Positions 8,216 to 17,722 of a DNA stretch of 64,000 nt are shown here, one piece after another. Below the pieces are notes generated by a model. That model saw nothing but the letters and a program-made list of their open reading frames with translations. It searched no databases and was not told the DNA's origin. Each line of letters starts with the position of its first letter. Position 1 is the first letter of the stretch. The translations under genes and the position numbers were made by a program. This stretch comes from an uncultured Rhizobiaceae group bacterium (GTDB lineage Bacteria > Pseudomonadota > Alphaproteobacteria > Rhizobiales > Rhizobiaceae): assembly GCA_947501445.1 (NCBI GenBank), contig CANMVS010000022.1, positions 1-64,000 of the forward strand, read 5' to 3'.

Positions 8216-8827
8216 ATGGCAAATTCCGATGACATGGTTTTGATGGCGACGATTGGTGCGCCCCATGGGGTGCGTGGAGAATTGCGTGCGAAGCCATATT
8301 CCGACAACCCTCTGGCACTTGGAAAATACGGTGCTTTGAGCGATATGAATGGCCGAACCTATACGGTTAAAACCATCCGTTCGGCCAAGAACGTTGTTGT
8401 CATGCGCCTGAGCGGTGTGGACACCCGTGAAGCTGCGGAAAAACTCAAGGGTGTCTCCCTTTATGTGGCGCGGGACTGCCTGCCTGATGATGATCTGGAT
8501 AACGATGAGTTTTATCAGGCTGATCTCATCGGATTGGACACCCGTGATGCACAGGATAAAACCTACGGCAAGGTCAGCGCCATCCATAATTTCGGTGGTG
8601 GTGATATTCTTGAACTGGCCGTGCCGGGAAAACGTTCGGTGATGATACCGTTTTCGGAAACCTCGGTGCTGGACATCGATCTTGAAGCCGGCATCATCAC
8701 ACTCGAGCCTGTTGCTGCAGGTTTGACGGATACAGATGACGAGCCAGGACCTGGCAGTCGCCGTCGGCGGCCCGCCTCCAGGGCCAAGGGGGACCCGGCA
8801 CCCGATGCAAAGGGCGATGCTTCATGA
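8216..8827 (+). CDS. rimM: 16S rRNA processing protein RimM
   Basis: About 203 residues with the RimM layout: an N-terminal domain starting [18 protein letters not shown], a linker and a C-terminal PRC-barrel (DLIGLDTRD...YGKVSAI, then VMIPFSE). RimM binds S19 and assists maturation of the 30S head. The start at 8216 is preferred over ATG 8192 because AGGAA sits at 8205-8209 and nothing resembling a binding site precedes 8192. The C-terminus has a charged, low-complexity tail beyond the PRC domain. Its last 4 bp overlap trmD (ATGA), giving translational coupling. Confidence 0.95.
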   Translation: MANSDDMVLMATIGAPHGVRGELRAKPYSDNPLALGKYGALSDMNGRTYTVKTIRSAKNVVVMRLSGVDTREAAEKLKGVSLYVARDCLPDDDLDNDEFYQADLIGLDTRDAQDKTYGKVSAIHNFGGGDILELAVPGKRSVMIPFSETSVLDIDLEAGIITLEPVAAGLTDTDDEPGPGSRRRRPASRAKGDPAPDAKGDAS

Positions 8828-9528
8828 GCTTTGCCGCCAGTGTTCTGACCCTTTATCCGCAGATGTTTCCCGGCCACCTTGCGCAGTCACTGTCCGGCAG
8901 GGCACTGGAGCGCGCGGACTGGTCACTGAATGTCGTACAAATCCGCGACTTTGCCCAAGACCGTCACCGCAGCGTCGATGATACACCCGCCGGCGGTGGT
9001 GCCGGCATGGTGCTGAAACCGGACATTCTGGCGCAGGCGATTGATCACGTCAGTCCGCAAGGGGATGCGCGTCCGCGTGTGCTGCTGAGCCCGCGTGGCC
9101 GGCCGCTGGATCAGGCGCGTGTCAGAGAACTGTCATCGGGCCCGGGTGTCGTGCTGGTATGCGGGCGGTTTGAAGGTGTTGATCAGAGGGTGATTGACGG
9201 GCGCGCCCTGGAGGAAATCTCGGTTGGCGATTATATCCTGTCCGGCGGTGAACCGGCCGCATTGCTGATGCTGGATGCAATCGTGCGGCTTTTGCCTGGT
9301 GTCATGGGCAATGATCAGTCCGGTCTGTCGGAAAGTTTTGAAAACGGCCTGCTGGAGTATCCTCACTACACCCGGCCAAAAATTTGGGAAGACAGATCAA
9401 TCCCCGACGTTCTTCTATCCGGCAATCACGCTGAAATCGACAAGTGGCGGCTGGCTGAATCAACCAAATTGACCCAATTACGCCGTCCGGATCTGGGTTT
9501 CGGCAAAAAAACACCGCCCAAGGGATGA
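8824..9528 (+). CDS. trmD: tRNA (guanine-N1-)-methyltransferase TrmD
   Basis: The 234-residue SPOUT-class enzyme makes m1G37 in tRNA from S-adenosylmethionine. The trefoil-knot motifs are visible: [23 protein letters not shown] and [16 protein letters not shown]. The C-terminal domain contains YPHYTRP. The start overlaps the rimM stop by 4 bp. rplS follows after 164 bp, completing the rpsP-rimM-trmD-rplS order common in bacteria. Confidence 0.97.
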   Translation: MSFAASVLTLYPQMFPGHLAQSLSGRALERADWSLNVVQIRDFAQDRHRSVDDTPAGGGAGMVLKPDILAQAIDHVSPQGDARPRVLLSPRGRPLDQARVRELSSGPGVVLVCGRFEGVDQRVIDGRALEEISVGDYILSGGEPAALLMLDAIVRLLPGVMGNDQSGLSESFENGLLEYPHYTRPKIWEDRSIPDVLLSGNHAEIDKWRLAESTKLTQLRRPDLGFGKKTPPKG

Positions 9529-9529
9529 C

Positions 9530-9585
9530 AATGGTGCACCATTGGTGTATTTGGCGCGGCAATCGGTAGAATCCGATACCACCAA
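9530..9585 (+). promoter_or_regulatory. Structured leader candidate upstream of rplS
   Basis: Immediately after the trmD stop there is a perfect 14-bp palindrome, AATGGTGCACCATT (9530-9543). It is followed by TTGGTG (9542-9547) pairing with CACCAA (9580-9585), which encloses ATCGG/CCGAT (9562-9566 and 9573-9577). L19 leaders are known in other phyla. Whether this is an autoregulatory leader is inference. Another 107 nt separate it from the rplS start. Confidence 0.4.
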
Positions 9586-9692
9586 GCAAAGAATGGTGAA
9601 TACGCTCCTGCCTGATGGCAAACCCGGCGGCAAAGGCCAAGGGGACCTGTTGAGCGCTCTGACCGTTTTAGAAGAATGAAAGGTATAGGGCC

Positions 9693-10211
9693 ATGGATAT
9701 TATCCGTGAACTTGAGGCTGAACAGGCCGCTAAGATTGAAGCAAAGCGTACAATTCCGACATTTTCTCCAGGCGATACGGTTCGTGTTCTGGTTCGGGTG
9801 ACCGAAGGCACACGTACCCGTGTACAGGCCTATGAAGGTGTTTGCATTGCACGCACCGGCGGTGGCATGAGTGAGAATTTCACCGTCCGCAAGATTTCCT
9901 ACGGCGAAGGCGTGGAACGCGTATTCCCACTGCATTCACCAATGGTTGAAGGCGTCGAAGTTGTGCGTCGTGGCCGTGTTCGCCGCGCCAAACTTTACTA
10001 CCTGCGTGAGCGTCGCGGTAAATCTGCACGTATCGTTGAAAATACCAATGTGCGTACACGCAAGCTGAATGACGCTGAGCGTCAGGCATTCATTGCCGAG
10101 AAGGCTCGCGTTGAAGCCGAGAAGGCTGCTGCTGCACAGGCATTGACCGCTGAAAAAGCTGCAGCTGCAGCTGCGGAAGCTGCGGCATCAACCGAGAGCG
10201 CCAGCGAATAG
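9693..10211 (+). CDS. rplS: 50S ribosomal protein L19
   Basis: The 172-residue protein matches bL19: [70 protein letters not shown]. The standard family length is about 115-120 residues. The extra C-terminal 50 residues are an Ala/Glu/Lys-rich tail predicted to be helical, as in other members of this order. The upstream AAAGGTATAGGG contains an acceptable binding site. The gene is followed by a strong terminator. Confidence 0.97.
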   Translation: MDIIRELEAEQAAKIEAKRTIPTFSPGDTVRVLVRVTEGTRTRVQAYEGVCIARTGGGMSENFTVRKISYGEGVERVFPLHSPMVEGVEVVRRGRVRRAKLYYLRERRGKSARIVENTNVRTRKLNDAERQAFIAEKARVEAEKAAAAQALTAEKAAAAAAEAAASTESASE

Positions 10212-10246
10212 GTTCATCTGCATGCAGATGATTTGAATTGAGTTGG

Positions 10247-10279
10247 AAAACGCGTGCTCTTCAGGAGTGCGCGTTTTTT
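10247..10279 (+). terminator. Intrinsic terminator after rplS
   Basis: AAAACGCGTGCTC (10247-10259) pairs with GAGTGCGCGTTTT (10265-10277) through two G-T wobbles around a 5-nt loop, and the stem runs into a T tract. It lies 36 bp after the rplS stop and closes the ribosomal block. Confidence 0.9.
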
Positions 10280-10291
10280 GCGTTTCATATA

Positions 10292-10352
10292 TGCATCTAC
10301 AAAATCAAAGGCCGACAGCGCTGTCCTGGTTCTGACAAAATGTGAAACGGTT
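10292..10352 (-). repeat. Dispersed hairpin element, copy 2 (truncated)
   Basis: This minus-oriented copy keeps about 61 bp: the H1 region, where the 3' arm has decayed to GAACCAGG, and H2, which here is the perfect palindrome GACAGCGCTGTC. The H3 half is absent. It starts 13 bp beyond the rplS terminator. Confidence 0.75.
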
Positions 10353-10617
10353 AAATCGGATTTGGCACGAGCAAGACAGGCTCCAGGTCTCTTGTCTTGT
10401 CTATTGTCTTTGTGACATTGTTCGACGCAGGGCTTTTGTAATTTTCCTGAAAGGGAAAAACGCAAAACGCCAATGCACAAAACGTGTTGTTGGCGCTTTG
10501 CTTTCGGTGTGTAATGCAGGCTGAAAGTGAAATGCCTTTGTTGGTTTCAAACCTGTCCAAACCATCCGCAATGGGGTAGTTCTGGTGCGGGGATAATTAT
10601 TCTGCTGGGAGTTTTTC
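10353..10617 (+). promoter_or_regulatory. Leader region of the ABC importer with a long hairpin
   Basis: No gene is visible. A 12-bp stem with one mismatch is formed by 10462-10473 (GCAAAACGCCAA) and 10490-10501 (TTGGCGCTTTGC), with a CAC/GTG pair inside its loop. It lies about 115 nt before the binding-protein gene and could be an attenuating or stabilising leader structure. No promoter was assigned. Confidence 0.4.
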
Positions 10618-11415
10618 ATGTCATTTGTAAAATCCATTCTCGCTGCCGCTGTATCTATTGCGATAGCGCCTGTCGTGGCATCAGCCGCTGACTTGCCTGA
10701 TCTCGGAGGTAAATCCGTGGTCGTGGTCACTGAAAATGCCTATCCACCGTTGCAGTTCATCGATCCGAAAACAGGTGATCAGATCGGCTGGGAATATGAT
10801 GCGATGAATGAAATGGCCAAACGGCTGAACATGAAGGTCGAGTATCAAAATACCAGTTGGGACGCGATGATCGAAGCTGTCTCAAGCGGCCAGTATGACA
10901 TCGGCATGACCGGCATCACCATCAAGGAAGAACGCAAGGAGAAAGTCGATTTCTCCGAACCCTACATGCGATCCGAAATGTTCATGCTCGTGCGTGGTGA
11001 TGAGGACCGTTTTTCAGATGCCAAGAGTTTTGCCGCCCTGAACGACGGGCTGGTTGGTGCACAGGCAGGCACCACGCCGTTCTATGTCGCGGTATATGAT
11101 GTGCTTGATGGCAACGAACAGAACCCGCGCATCAAATTGTTCGAGACATTTGGTGCACAGGTTCAGGCCCTGCGCGTCGGGGATGTCGATCTGGTGTTGA
11201 CCGACGGAACTGCCGGTAACGGTTATGTCAAAAGTTCCGATGGTGCTCTGAAGCTGATTGGCGATCCCATGGGGACCGAGGATTTCGGTTTTATCTTTCC
11301 AAAAGGCTCATCACTTGTTCCTGCCATCAATGCTGCCATTGAGGACATGAAGGCGGATGGTACGATTGATGCCCTGAATACCAAATGGTTCCTTGATTAT
11401 GAGTTGGGCAAGTAA
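10618..11415 (+). CDS. Amino-acid ABC transporter substrate-binding protein
   Basis: The 265-residue periplasmic binding protein belongs to family 3 (polar amino acids). A cleavable signal peptide covers about 1-24 (hydrophobic core AAAVSIAIAPVV, cleavage after ASA). The mature part has the family pattern: VVVTENAYPPLQFIDP, GWEYDAMNEMAKR, SSGQYDIGMTGITIKEERKE, VDFSEPYM, and a C-terminal MKADGTIDALNTKWF. The ligand cannot be told from the sequence. The permease gene follows after 60 bp. No ATP-binding subunit is found in this window. Confidence 0.92.
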   Translation: MSFVKSILAAAVSIAIAPVVASAADLPDLGGKSVVVVTENAYPPLQFIDPKTGDQIGWEYDAMNEMAKRLNMKVEYQNTSWDAMIEAVSSGQYDIGMTGITIKEERKEKVDFSEPYMRSEMFMLVRGDEDRFSDAKSFAALNDGLVGAQAGTTPFYVAVYDVLDGNEQNPRIKLFETFGAQVQALRVGDVDLVLTDGTAGNGYVKSSDGALKLIGDPMGTEDFGFIFPKGSSLVPAINAAIEDMKADGTIDALNTKWFLDYELGK

Positions 11416-11475
11416 AACCAACGGATTTTGGCGCAACAGGCGGGTGGTTCGCCACCCGCATATTGATCGGCAGTT

Positions 11476-12300
11476 ATGGCAATCAGCAGGCCCTCAAGTG
11501 ACGGCGACTTTCCCTATTGGCTCGTTGCCGCAGCGGTAATAGCACTCGCCGTTGCCATATTCATTGCAACAAACAGTCTCTACTTGCAGGTGTTTACGGT
11601 CGTCAAAAAAGGCGTCGGAATCACCATATTTGTGACGATTGTCGGATTTACCTTTGCCTCGGCGATCGGCCTGATGTTCGCTGTAATGGGGCTTTCGCGC
11701 TCCTTGATACTGCGCCAGATCGCACGGTTCTATGTGGAGATCATTCGCGGCGTACCGATTATTGTTCTTTTGTTTTATGTCGCCTTCGTTGGCGCACCAG
11801 GGTTTGTTCTTGCATGGAACTGGCTGACTATCCCGCTGCAGGAAGCCGGGCTGGTTGACCCTTTGAAGGTGCGCGATATATCGCTCATGTGGCGTGCCAT
11901 CATCTCACTGACCATTGGCTATTCGGCCTTCATATCCGAGGTTTTTCGAGCCGGTATCCTGTCCGTCGATGAGGGGCAGATTGAGGCAGCAGAGGCCTTG
12001 GGATTGTCCCGCTGGCAGCGATTCAGGCTGATCGTCATGCCTCAGGCCCTGCGTACGATCCTGCCGCCACTCGGCAATGATTTTGTTGCCATGGTCAAAG
12101 ATTCTTCGCTGGTTTCCGTACTGGGTGTGGCCGATCTGACGCAGATGGGTAAAGTTTATGCATCGGGTTCGTTCCGGTTCTTTGAAACCTACTCGATTGT
12201 TGCCTATATTTATCTCCTGTTGACCGTCGGTCTTTCCCTTGCATTGCGGGCACTGGAGCGTCGGCTGCGACATGCCGGCAACAATGGTGCGAGCGATTGA
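11476..12300 (+). CDS. Amino-acid ABC transporter permease
   Basis: The 274-residue polytopic inner-membrane protein belongs to the His/Glu/Gln/Arg/opine permease family. It has an N-terminal membrane segment near 14-35, the conserved VEIIRGVPIIVLLFYVAF and the EAA loop EAAEALGLSRWQRFRLIVMP that contacts the ATPase. TM segments flank both, ending in a basic C-terminus. It follows the binding-protein gene. The partner ATPase must be encoded elsewhere, because leuC comes next after a 267-bp gap. That gap holds no recognisable gene. Confidence 0.92.
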   Translation: MAISRPSSDGDFPYWLVAAAVIALAVAIFIATNSLYLQVFTVVKKGVGITIFVTIVGFTFASAIGLMFAVMGLSRSLILRQIARFYVEIIRGVPIIVLLFYVAFVGAPGFVLAWNWLTIPLQEAGLVDPLKVRDISLMWRAIISLTIGYSAFISEVFRAGILSVDEGQIEAAEALGLSRWQRFRLIVMPQALRTILPPLGNDFVAMVKDSSLVSVLGVADLTQMGKVYASGSFRFFETYSIVAYIYLLLTVGLSLALRALERRLRHAGNNGASD

Positions 12301-12567
12301 TTGCCGCCGGGCTAAAAGCTTGATAAGAACCGTTCCAATGATGAAAAATCTGAACCCAATAAACAGAAGCTGTACGTTGACCGGCCTGCAATACGAAGGT
12401 CGTGTGCAACACCGGACTTCAACAAGCTATTTGCCGGTGCATGATCACAAGCGCCTGCCGGGTCGTTTTTTCGCGCGGCTGAAACTGTCCAACGGCAGCC
12501 GGTGAACTGCTGGTGGCATGGCCCCAGCACGCACACCTATTGAACATATCTCATTCGGATGAAACCC

Positions 12568-13974
12568 ATGACTGAACCAAGAACACTCTATGATAAAATC
12601 TGGGACGAGCATGTCGTCAATGAACAGGAAGACGGAACCTGCCTGCTCTATATTGATCGCCATCTTGTTCATGAAGTGACCAGCCCACAAGCATTTGAGG
12701 GACTGCGAAACAGCGGGCGCGGCGTGCGTCACCCGCAAAGGACACTGGCTGTTGTCGATCACAATGTGCCAACAACGCCTGACCGAAAAGAAGGTATCAA
12801 GAACGAAGAGAGCCGCATTCAGGTTGAGGCGCTTGCCAAAAACGCGGCGGAATTTGGTGTCGACTATTTTCATGAGGCCGATATCCGTCAGGGTATCGTG
12901 CATATTGTAGGCCCCGAACAGGGCTTTACCCTGCCTGGTACCACAATTGTGTGTGGTGACAGTCATACGTCGACTCATGGTGCCTTTGGTGCCCTGGCGC
13001 ATGGCATCGGCACCTCTGAGGTTGAGCATGTGCTGGCAACCCAGACACTGATCCAGAAAAAAGCCAAAAACATGCTGGTGCGTGTCGATAACTCCATTCC
13101 GGAAGGTGTGACAGCCAAGGATGTTATTTTGGCCATCATCGGTGAAATCGGAACCGCAGGCGGCACTGGCCATGTGATTGAATTTGCCGGTCAGGCCATT
13201 CGTGAACTCTCCATGGAAGGCCGCATGACGATCTGCAACATGACAATCGAAGGCGGCGCACGCGCCGGGCTGATCGCCCCTGACGACAAGGCCTTCGAAT
13301 ATCTCAAGGGTCGCCCGATGTCGCCGAAAGACGAACATTGGGATTTGGCGGTTGAACACTGGCAATCCCTGGTCACCGACGAGGGAGCTCACTACGACAA
13401 GGTTGTCGTGCTGGACGCCCAGCATTTACCACCGATCGTATCCTGGGGATCTTCTCCGGAAGATGTTGTATCGATAACGGGTACCGTGCCTGATCCCGAT
13501 CAAATTGAAGATGAGAACAAGCGGGCCTCCAAACACCGGGCACTGGAATATATGGGCCTTGAGGCCGGTACCAACATAACCGATATTGAAATCGACAGGG
13601 TTTTCATCGGTTCATGTACCAATGGCCGTATCGAGGATTTGCGTGCGGCAGCGGCTGTTCTGCAGGGAAAGACCGTTCATGAACGGGTCGATGCCATGGT
13701 GGTTCCAGGCTCCGGACTGGTGAAATCGCAGGCCGAAGAGGAAGGGCTCCATCGGATTTTTGTTGACGCCGGTTTTGAATGGCGCGAGCCAGGGTGCTCC
13801 ATGTGTCTTGCCATGAATGATGATCGGCTCAAACCACACGAGCGTTGCGCATCAACGTCCAACCGCAACTTTGAAGGTCGGCAGGGCTATAAAGGCCGTA
13901 CCCACCTGGTATCGCCTGCCATGGCTGCCGCTGCTGCGGTCGCCGGCCGTTTTGTGGATATTCGCGACTGGTAA
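12568..13974 (+). CDS. leuC: 3-isopropylmalate dehydratase large subunit
   Basis: About 468 residues. LeuC with LeuD isomerises 2- to 3-isopropylmalate in leucine synthesis. Aconitase-family landmarks are [14 protein letters not shown]-like at the start (here [14 protein letters not shown]), [20 protein letters not shown], and the [4Fe-4S] ligand cysteines in [12 protein letters not shown] and GCSMCLAMN. The start at 12568 matches the usual N-terminus, and ATG 12559 three codons upstream is possible. leuD is not adjacent, as is usual in this order. A strong terminator follows. Confidence 0.96.
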   Translation: MTEPRTLYDKIWDEHVVNEQEDGTCLLYIDRHLVHEVTSPQAFEGLRNSGRGVRHPQRTLAVVDHNVPTTPDRKEGIKNEESRIQVEALAKNAAEFGVDYFHEADIRQGIVHIVGPEQGFTLPGTTIVCGDSHTSTHGAFGALAHGIGTSEVEHVLATQTLIQKKAKNMLVRVDNSIPEGVTAKDVILAIIGEIGTAGGTGHVIEFAGQAIRELSMEGRMTICNMTIEGGARAGLIAPDDKAFEYLKGRPMSPKDEHWDLAVEHWQSLVTDEGAHYDKVVVLDAQHLPPIVSWGSSPEDVVSITGTVPDPDQIEDENKRASKHRALEYMGLEAGTNITDIEIDRVFIGSCTNGRIEDLRAAAAVLQGKTVHERVDAMVVPGSGLVKSQAEEEGLHRIFVDAGFEWREPGCSMCLAMNDDRLKPHERCASTSNRNFEGRQGYKGRTHLVSPAMAAAAAVAGRFVDIRDW

Positions 13975-14022
13975 CAATTCATAAACCAGATGAATATTCA
14001 TCGGGTACATAATAGTTAGGAT

Positions 14023-14065
14023 CACCCGTTATTGTGGATAAATGCCACTTTAACGGGTGTTTTTA
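14023..14065 (+). terminator. Intrinsic terminator after leuC
   Basis: CACCCGTTA (14023-14031) pairs with TAACGGGTG (14051-14059). An inner GTGG/CCAC stem lies within the loop, and TTTTTAT follows. It begins 48 bp after the leuC stop. Confidence 0.88.
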
Positions 14066-14114
14066 TGGCGTTGTTTACTTGAAATTAGGGCCTTGTCTTT
14101 AAACCCGAGAAAAA

Positions 14115-15320
14115 ATGGGGGAAGATGTGGGCGAATCTTATATCCATGCAGTCAATATTGCGTTGGCTGCAGCAATTGTTTGTGGACTGTCAGCGATCTA
14201 TTTTTACGATCGTACAAGAAATTCAGCGCTCTGGTGGATGCTGAGTTTTGTTTCAGTCCTGATAATGGGAATAGCAGCTGCTCTGTTGCCACTGATTGCC
14301 CCGGCACCTGTTACTCAATATATCGTATTTGCATTCAACATCATGGCCATCAGTTGCCTGAATGTGGGCATTGCCTGGCACCGTGGTTGTGACGTCCCCT
14401 GGCGGCTGATTGATACCTTTCTGGCGACGGCACTGGTGATCAATTTCTTTACGTTGATGTTGTTGCCCAGTGGCCCGGTCCAGATGACCGTTTCAGCGCT
14501 TTCTCTGGCGGCAACACAATCTGTCGGCCTGTATATTCTCTTGCACAGGAACAGGGATGACAAGGATCCGATTTTTGCTTTTCTTCTCGGGTTGACCGTT
14601 CTGAACTACTTTTCAAGACCGCTGTTGGAGATGGTCAATCAGGGTGCAGCAGTTAGCGGTGAAATGACGGCTTCGATGGTTCTTGTTCATGTCAACAATG
14701 CACTGACGACAATTGGGCTTGCCTCGTTCCTTATGTTCCGATTGGCGGCACGGTTGCTGATTGATCTGAAGGGCCAGTCGGAAACGGACAGTCTTTCAGG
14801 ATTACTCAACCGGCATGGTTTTCAAATGGCAATTCAGCGTTTTCAAAAGGGTGGCGAAAACCGTGCCCCGGCATCGCTGATTATCTGCGACCTTGATCGC
14901 TTCAAGTCCATCAACGACGAATACGGCCACTATGTGGGTGACCGGGTCATTGCGGCATTCGGCCGTCTGGTGCGGGCCGGAGCGCGCGAAGGTGATGTTT
15001 GCGGGCGTATCGGTGGCGAAGAATTTTGTGTCTTTCTGCGTAACTCCGATGGACGGGCTGCGCGGTTGTTTGCCGAATGGCTGCGGGTTGCCTTTGCATC
15101 AACCAGCTACGGTGATCTTGATGGCTCGGTGCGCTTCACAGCCAGTTTCGGTGTCGCGCAAATTGGTCAGTCGGAAGACATTGAAGAAACATTCAAACGG
15201 GCCGACAAGGCGCTTTATACCGCCAAACGTGATGGTCGAAATTGCGTGCGATCGGTGGATGAAGATGGTGTTTCCTCGTCACTTTCCGGCATTCGATTTG
15301 GCGCGCGAACCGGAAGTTGA
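14115..15320 (+). CDS. Membrane-anchored diguanylate cyclase (GGDEF)
   Basis: The 401-residue protein has an N-terminal half with about six to seven hydrophobic segments (residues about 10-205) and a C-terminal GGDEF domain. The catalytic motif is the active variant GGEEF at 300-304, and the product-inhibition I-site REGD lies five residues before it. The domain starts with TDSLSGLLNRHGF and contains ICDLDRFKSINDEYGHYVGD. It is therefore predicted to make cyclic-di-GMP from GTP with feedback control. The membrane part resembles a generic 7TM-like sensor and its signal is unknown. It is a single gene between the leuC terminator and a repeat element. Confidence 0.92.
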   Translation: MGEDVGESYIHAVNIALAAAIVCGLSAIYFYDRTRNSALWWMLSFVSVLIMGIAAALLPLIAPAPVTQYIVFAFNIMAISCLNVGIAWHRGCDVPWRLIDTFLATALVINFFTLMLLPSGPVQMTVSALSLAATQSVGLYILLHRNRDDKDPIFAFLLGLTVLNYFSRPLLEMVNQGAAVSGEMTASMVLVHVNNALTTIGLASFLMFRLAARLLIDLKGQSETDSLSGLLNRHGFQMAIQRFQKGGENRAPASLIICDLDRFKSINDEYGHYVGDRVIAAFGRLVRAGAREGDVCGRIGGEEFCVFLRNSDGRAARLFAEWLRVAFASTSYGDLDGSVRFTASFGVAQIGQSEDIEETFKRADKALYTAKRDGRNCVRSVDEDGVSSSLSGIRFGARTGS

Positions 15321-15400
15321 GATACAGCACCTTTGAACGCAGTGGTTCGGCGGATAAATCTGTTAAGCTGTTGAACGTCCATTCCTGGGACGTGTGGTTT

Positions 15401-15501
15401 GGACCGTTTCACGTTTTGCAAGAAACGGGACAACGGTGTCGACCTTTAATGTTGTTGATGCATTCAGATTGTGCCGATTTCATCAAATCCTGAATTGCTC
15501 G
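15401..15501 (+). repeat. Dispersed hairpin element, copy 3
   Basis: This full-length plus copy keeps H1 (CCGTTTC/GAAACGG) and H2, but H3 is decayed (CAGATTGTG against CAAATCCTG). It ends 14 bp before the cupin start, so it forms the immediate upstream region of that gene. Confidence 0.8.
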
Positions 15502-15514
15502 AATGGAGAATCCA

Positions 15515-15916
15515 ATGAATATATATACGGCCAATAGTCGTCCCACAGCAGCAGCCAACCCGGAGTACTTCACCGGAACAGTGCTGATGGACCCCATAGT
15601 CACGGCGCCAGAACCGGCCCGTGTTCAGGTGGTTCGGGTCAGTTTTTTACCGGGCGCGCGTACCGCATGGCACAGCCATCCCTTGGGGCAGACGCTGCAT
15701 GTGGTGTCGGGTGTCGGGCGTATTCAAAAAAGTGGCGAACCGATACAGGAGATATTGCCCGGTGATACAATCTGGATTGCACCGGGTGAAAAGCACTGGC
15801 ACGGCGCCGCCGCACAGAACGCCATGAGCCATATTGCAATTCAGGAGGCACTGGATGGCACCTATGCCGATTGGATGGATAAGGTCACCGACGAGGAATA
15901 TGGCCAATATAATTGA
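15515..15916 (+). CDS. Small cupin-domain protein
   Basis: The 133-residue single-domain cupin has the metal site visible as WHSHPLGQTLH (His53, His55, Gln59, His62) and a further His in GEKHWHGA near residue 96. It resembles the small cupins annotated near carboxymuconolactone decarboxylases and bacterial mandelonitrile lyase-like proteins, but no substrate can be assigned. ATG 15515 was chosen over 15503 because GGAGA at 15505-15509 is well spaced. That makes the upstream ATG part of the binding site. The gene is preceded directly by a repeat element. Confidence 0.85.
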   Translation: MNIYTANSRPTAAANPEYFTGTVLMDPIVTAPEPARVQVVRVSFLPGARTAWHSHPLGQTLHVVSGVGRIQKSGEPIQEILPGDTIWIAPGEKHWHGAAAQNAMSHIAIQEALDGTYADWMDKVTDEEYGQYN

Positions 15917-16109
15917 TTGCGGGCTTTCATCTTGCAGACGCAGCAAAAATGGCAGGGATCACATGTGTTTCGCCTGTCGAAGTTTGAATTGATCCGGGCA
16001 GCCTGCCAGCGCTGATTTGTCACAAAATCGGGTATTCGGAATTGCGCAAGTACAGATTATCATAAGGGACAATACCTGCAGAAATCCTGTGAACGCGGAG
16101 GGACCTATA

Positions 16110-16583
16110 ATGCACTCAAACAGCGTTGCTACGACAGATCTGCCCGATGAAAGTCGATTGCATGACCGTGTCGCTTCAGGTGATTTTCTGGATTGCTATA
16201 GTGTGCCCTCCAACATGTCGCCCCGTCGTGCTGCGCAGATCATTACGGATTTTCCCGGGTGGGCGCGCCTGCTTCTGCTTTTGCGCCAATTGTTGACGCT
16301 GCCGTTCGGTCTTTCAAATGATGGACCTGACGCGAAGGACAAAGTCGGCATTTTTCCAGTAGAGTCGGAAGATAACCACGAACTGATCGCCGGATTCAAT
16401 GATCGGCATCTGAATTTTCGTGTCTCTGTCGTCTCACAGGATGGTCGGATCTATCTGGCCACCTGGGTGCATCCCCATAATATCGGCGGCCAACTTTATC
16501 TAAAGGCAATCCTGCCTTTTCACATTCTTATCGCGCGCAACGCATTGGCACGGGTAAATCTGCAGGATGCAGCCTCGCGTTAG
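16110..16583 (+). CDS. DUF2867 family protein
   Basis: About 157 residues. The start at 16110 is supported by GGAGGGA at 16097-16103. Visible DUF2867-like blocks are DFLDCYSVPSNMSPRRAAQI, a hydrophobic RLLLLLRQLLTLPFGL, and a C-terminal ISWV-type region here reading YLATWVHPHN followed by FHILIARNAL. DUF2867 proteins have no established function. No membrane signal was assigned, since the leucine-rich helix could be buried. It is convergent with the secreted protein gene at 16614-16982. Confidence 0.7.
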   Translation: MHSNSVATTDLPDESRLHDRVASGDFLDCYSVPSNMSPRRAAQIITDFPGWARLLLLLRQLLTLPFGLSNDGPDAKDKVGIFPVESEDNHELIAGFNDRHLNFRVSVVSQDGRIYLATWVHPHNIGGQLYLKAILPFHILIARNALARVNLQDAASR

Positions 16584-16613
16584 CAGGCAAGCGTGTAACT
16601 GTGGTGTGTCAGC

Positions 16614-16982
16614 CTATGGTCTGATCACGCAGATATCACCACTGTCATCGCAATCCATGGCAGGCTGCGCCTCGCCAACATCAATGATTTTTGCGCCGGA
16701 CTGCGGCGGCGTTTTTTCTGTCGCATGCGGGGGCGGTCCGTAACGGCGGTCACCATCAACATAGAAATAAATGCCATTGCCCTTGAAGCGGCGTGCCGAG
16801 ATACCGCCGGCGTATGTACCGAGACCTTTGATGCGGGTCGGCAGGCCATTGCTGTCTGCAACCTCATAGGATGAAGCAGGGGATGGATCAGGCTTTGGTG
16901 CGATGGTGTCGTCGGCCATTGCCGGCACAGCGCCAGCCATCACAAGAGCGAGTGAGAAACGAATTGCAAAAGACTGTGACAT
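16614..16982 (-). CDS. Small exported protein, unknown function
   Basis: The 122-residue protein is not recognised. A signal peptide is clear: basic start, hydrophobic SLALVMAGAVPAMA, cleavage after AMA near residue 23. The mature part is Pro/Gly-rich. It contains a TRIKGLGTYAGGISARRF stretch and ends with two cysteines (DCDDSGDICVIRP) that could form a disulphide in the periplasm. It stands alone, divergent from the GNAT at 17207. Confidence 0.6.
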   Translation of the reverse strand: MSQSFAIRFSLALVMAGAVPAMADDTIAPKPDPSPASSYEVADSNGLPTRIKGLGTYAGGISARRFKGNGIYFYVDGDRRYGPPPHATEKTPPQSGAKIIDVGEAQPAMDCDDSGDICVIRP

Positions 16983-17206
16983 GGCACTGCTTTCAAAAAT
17001 GGTTCAGACGGGTAGCCGTTCCCCTGGTGTTTATTCCTGCCTATAACCTAAGTCTTTTGCACCATTGTGGCCACCAAGGGTAGGCATATACCTTTTGTTA
17101 AGGTTAAGAGACCCATTGTCAGGTGGCAGGATCAATCCAAAGGAATGGCTTTGCCCTGGAGTTGGCTGTTGTAGAATGCAACGACGCGAAATGAATGTGA
17201 GTTGTC

Positions 17207-17665
17207 ATGACGAAAGAACCCAATATCGACATAACATTGCTTCGGCTGAATGAGGCGCGTGAACTGGCGCCGCTTATTGCTGCCTACTGCCAATCGCTCA
17301 AACGGGGAGCGCCGCGCAGGCCGGATGAATTCTATGCGGAAACGTTGCTGCAGGATCGTGTCGCGGAAATGCTCGGCGCACGCATTGACAATGAACTGGT
17401 TGGATTTGTGGTTTTTTACGATTTGCCGGATCCCGTAACCGGTATGCGATTTGGTCAGGTTGATCATTTGTACGTACATCACGAGCAGCGGCGAAAGGGA
17501 ATAGCGCGGGCCATGCTTGATGTTCTGTCCGAGGACGGCGAATCACGCGGGTGGGGAAAAATGGTCCTCAATGCGCCGCGGCAGCCTGAAGAGGGAAAAA
17601 AACTGTATGAAGGCCTCGGTGTGACGGCTGACTGGGCCAGTTTTGTCGTCCATTTTGACCGCTGA
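17207..17665 (+). CDS. GNAT family N-acetyltransferase
   Basis: The 152-residue single-domain GNAT has motif A visible as VDHLYVHHEQRRKGIARAML, the acetyl-CoA pyrophosphate-binding loop. The N-terminal half shows LLQDRVAEMLGARIDNELVG and the C-terminal half shows KLYEGLGVTADWASFVV. The substrate is unknown. It is unrelated in detail to the two RimJ-like GNATs at the left end. Hairpins and the sdh promoter region follow. Confidence 0.85.
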   Translation: MTKEPNIDITLLRLNEARELAPLIAAYCQSLKRGAPRRPDEFYAETLLQDRVAEMLGARIDNELVGFVVFYDLPDPVTGMRFGQVDHLYVHHEQRRKGIARAMLDVLSEDGESRGWGKMVLNAPRQPEEGKKLYEGLGVTADWASFVVHFDR

Positions 17666-17676
17666 TTGTTTCGCAC

Positions 17677-17722
17677 CCGCAAAAAATGCGGCATCGCAAA
17701 AAAATTATTCCGGTGAATAATT
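17677..17722. terminator. Weak terminator-like hairpins between the GNAT gene and sdh
   Basis: CCGCA/TGCGG (17677-17691) has an A-rich loop. It is followed by the AT-rich palindrome AATTATTC/GAATAATT (17703-17722), which on the minus strand runs into a T7 tract. The stems are short, so termination would be inefficient. Confidence 0.4.

Noticed and set aside
12301-12567. Possible small gene between the permease and leuC
   Set aside because: Short frames exist but have no binding site, composition or similarity supporting them, so the region is treated as intergenic.
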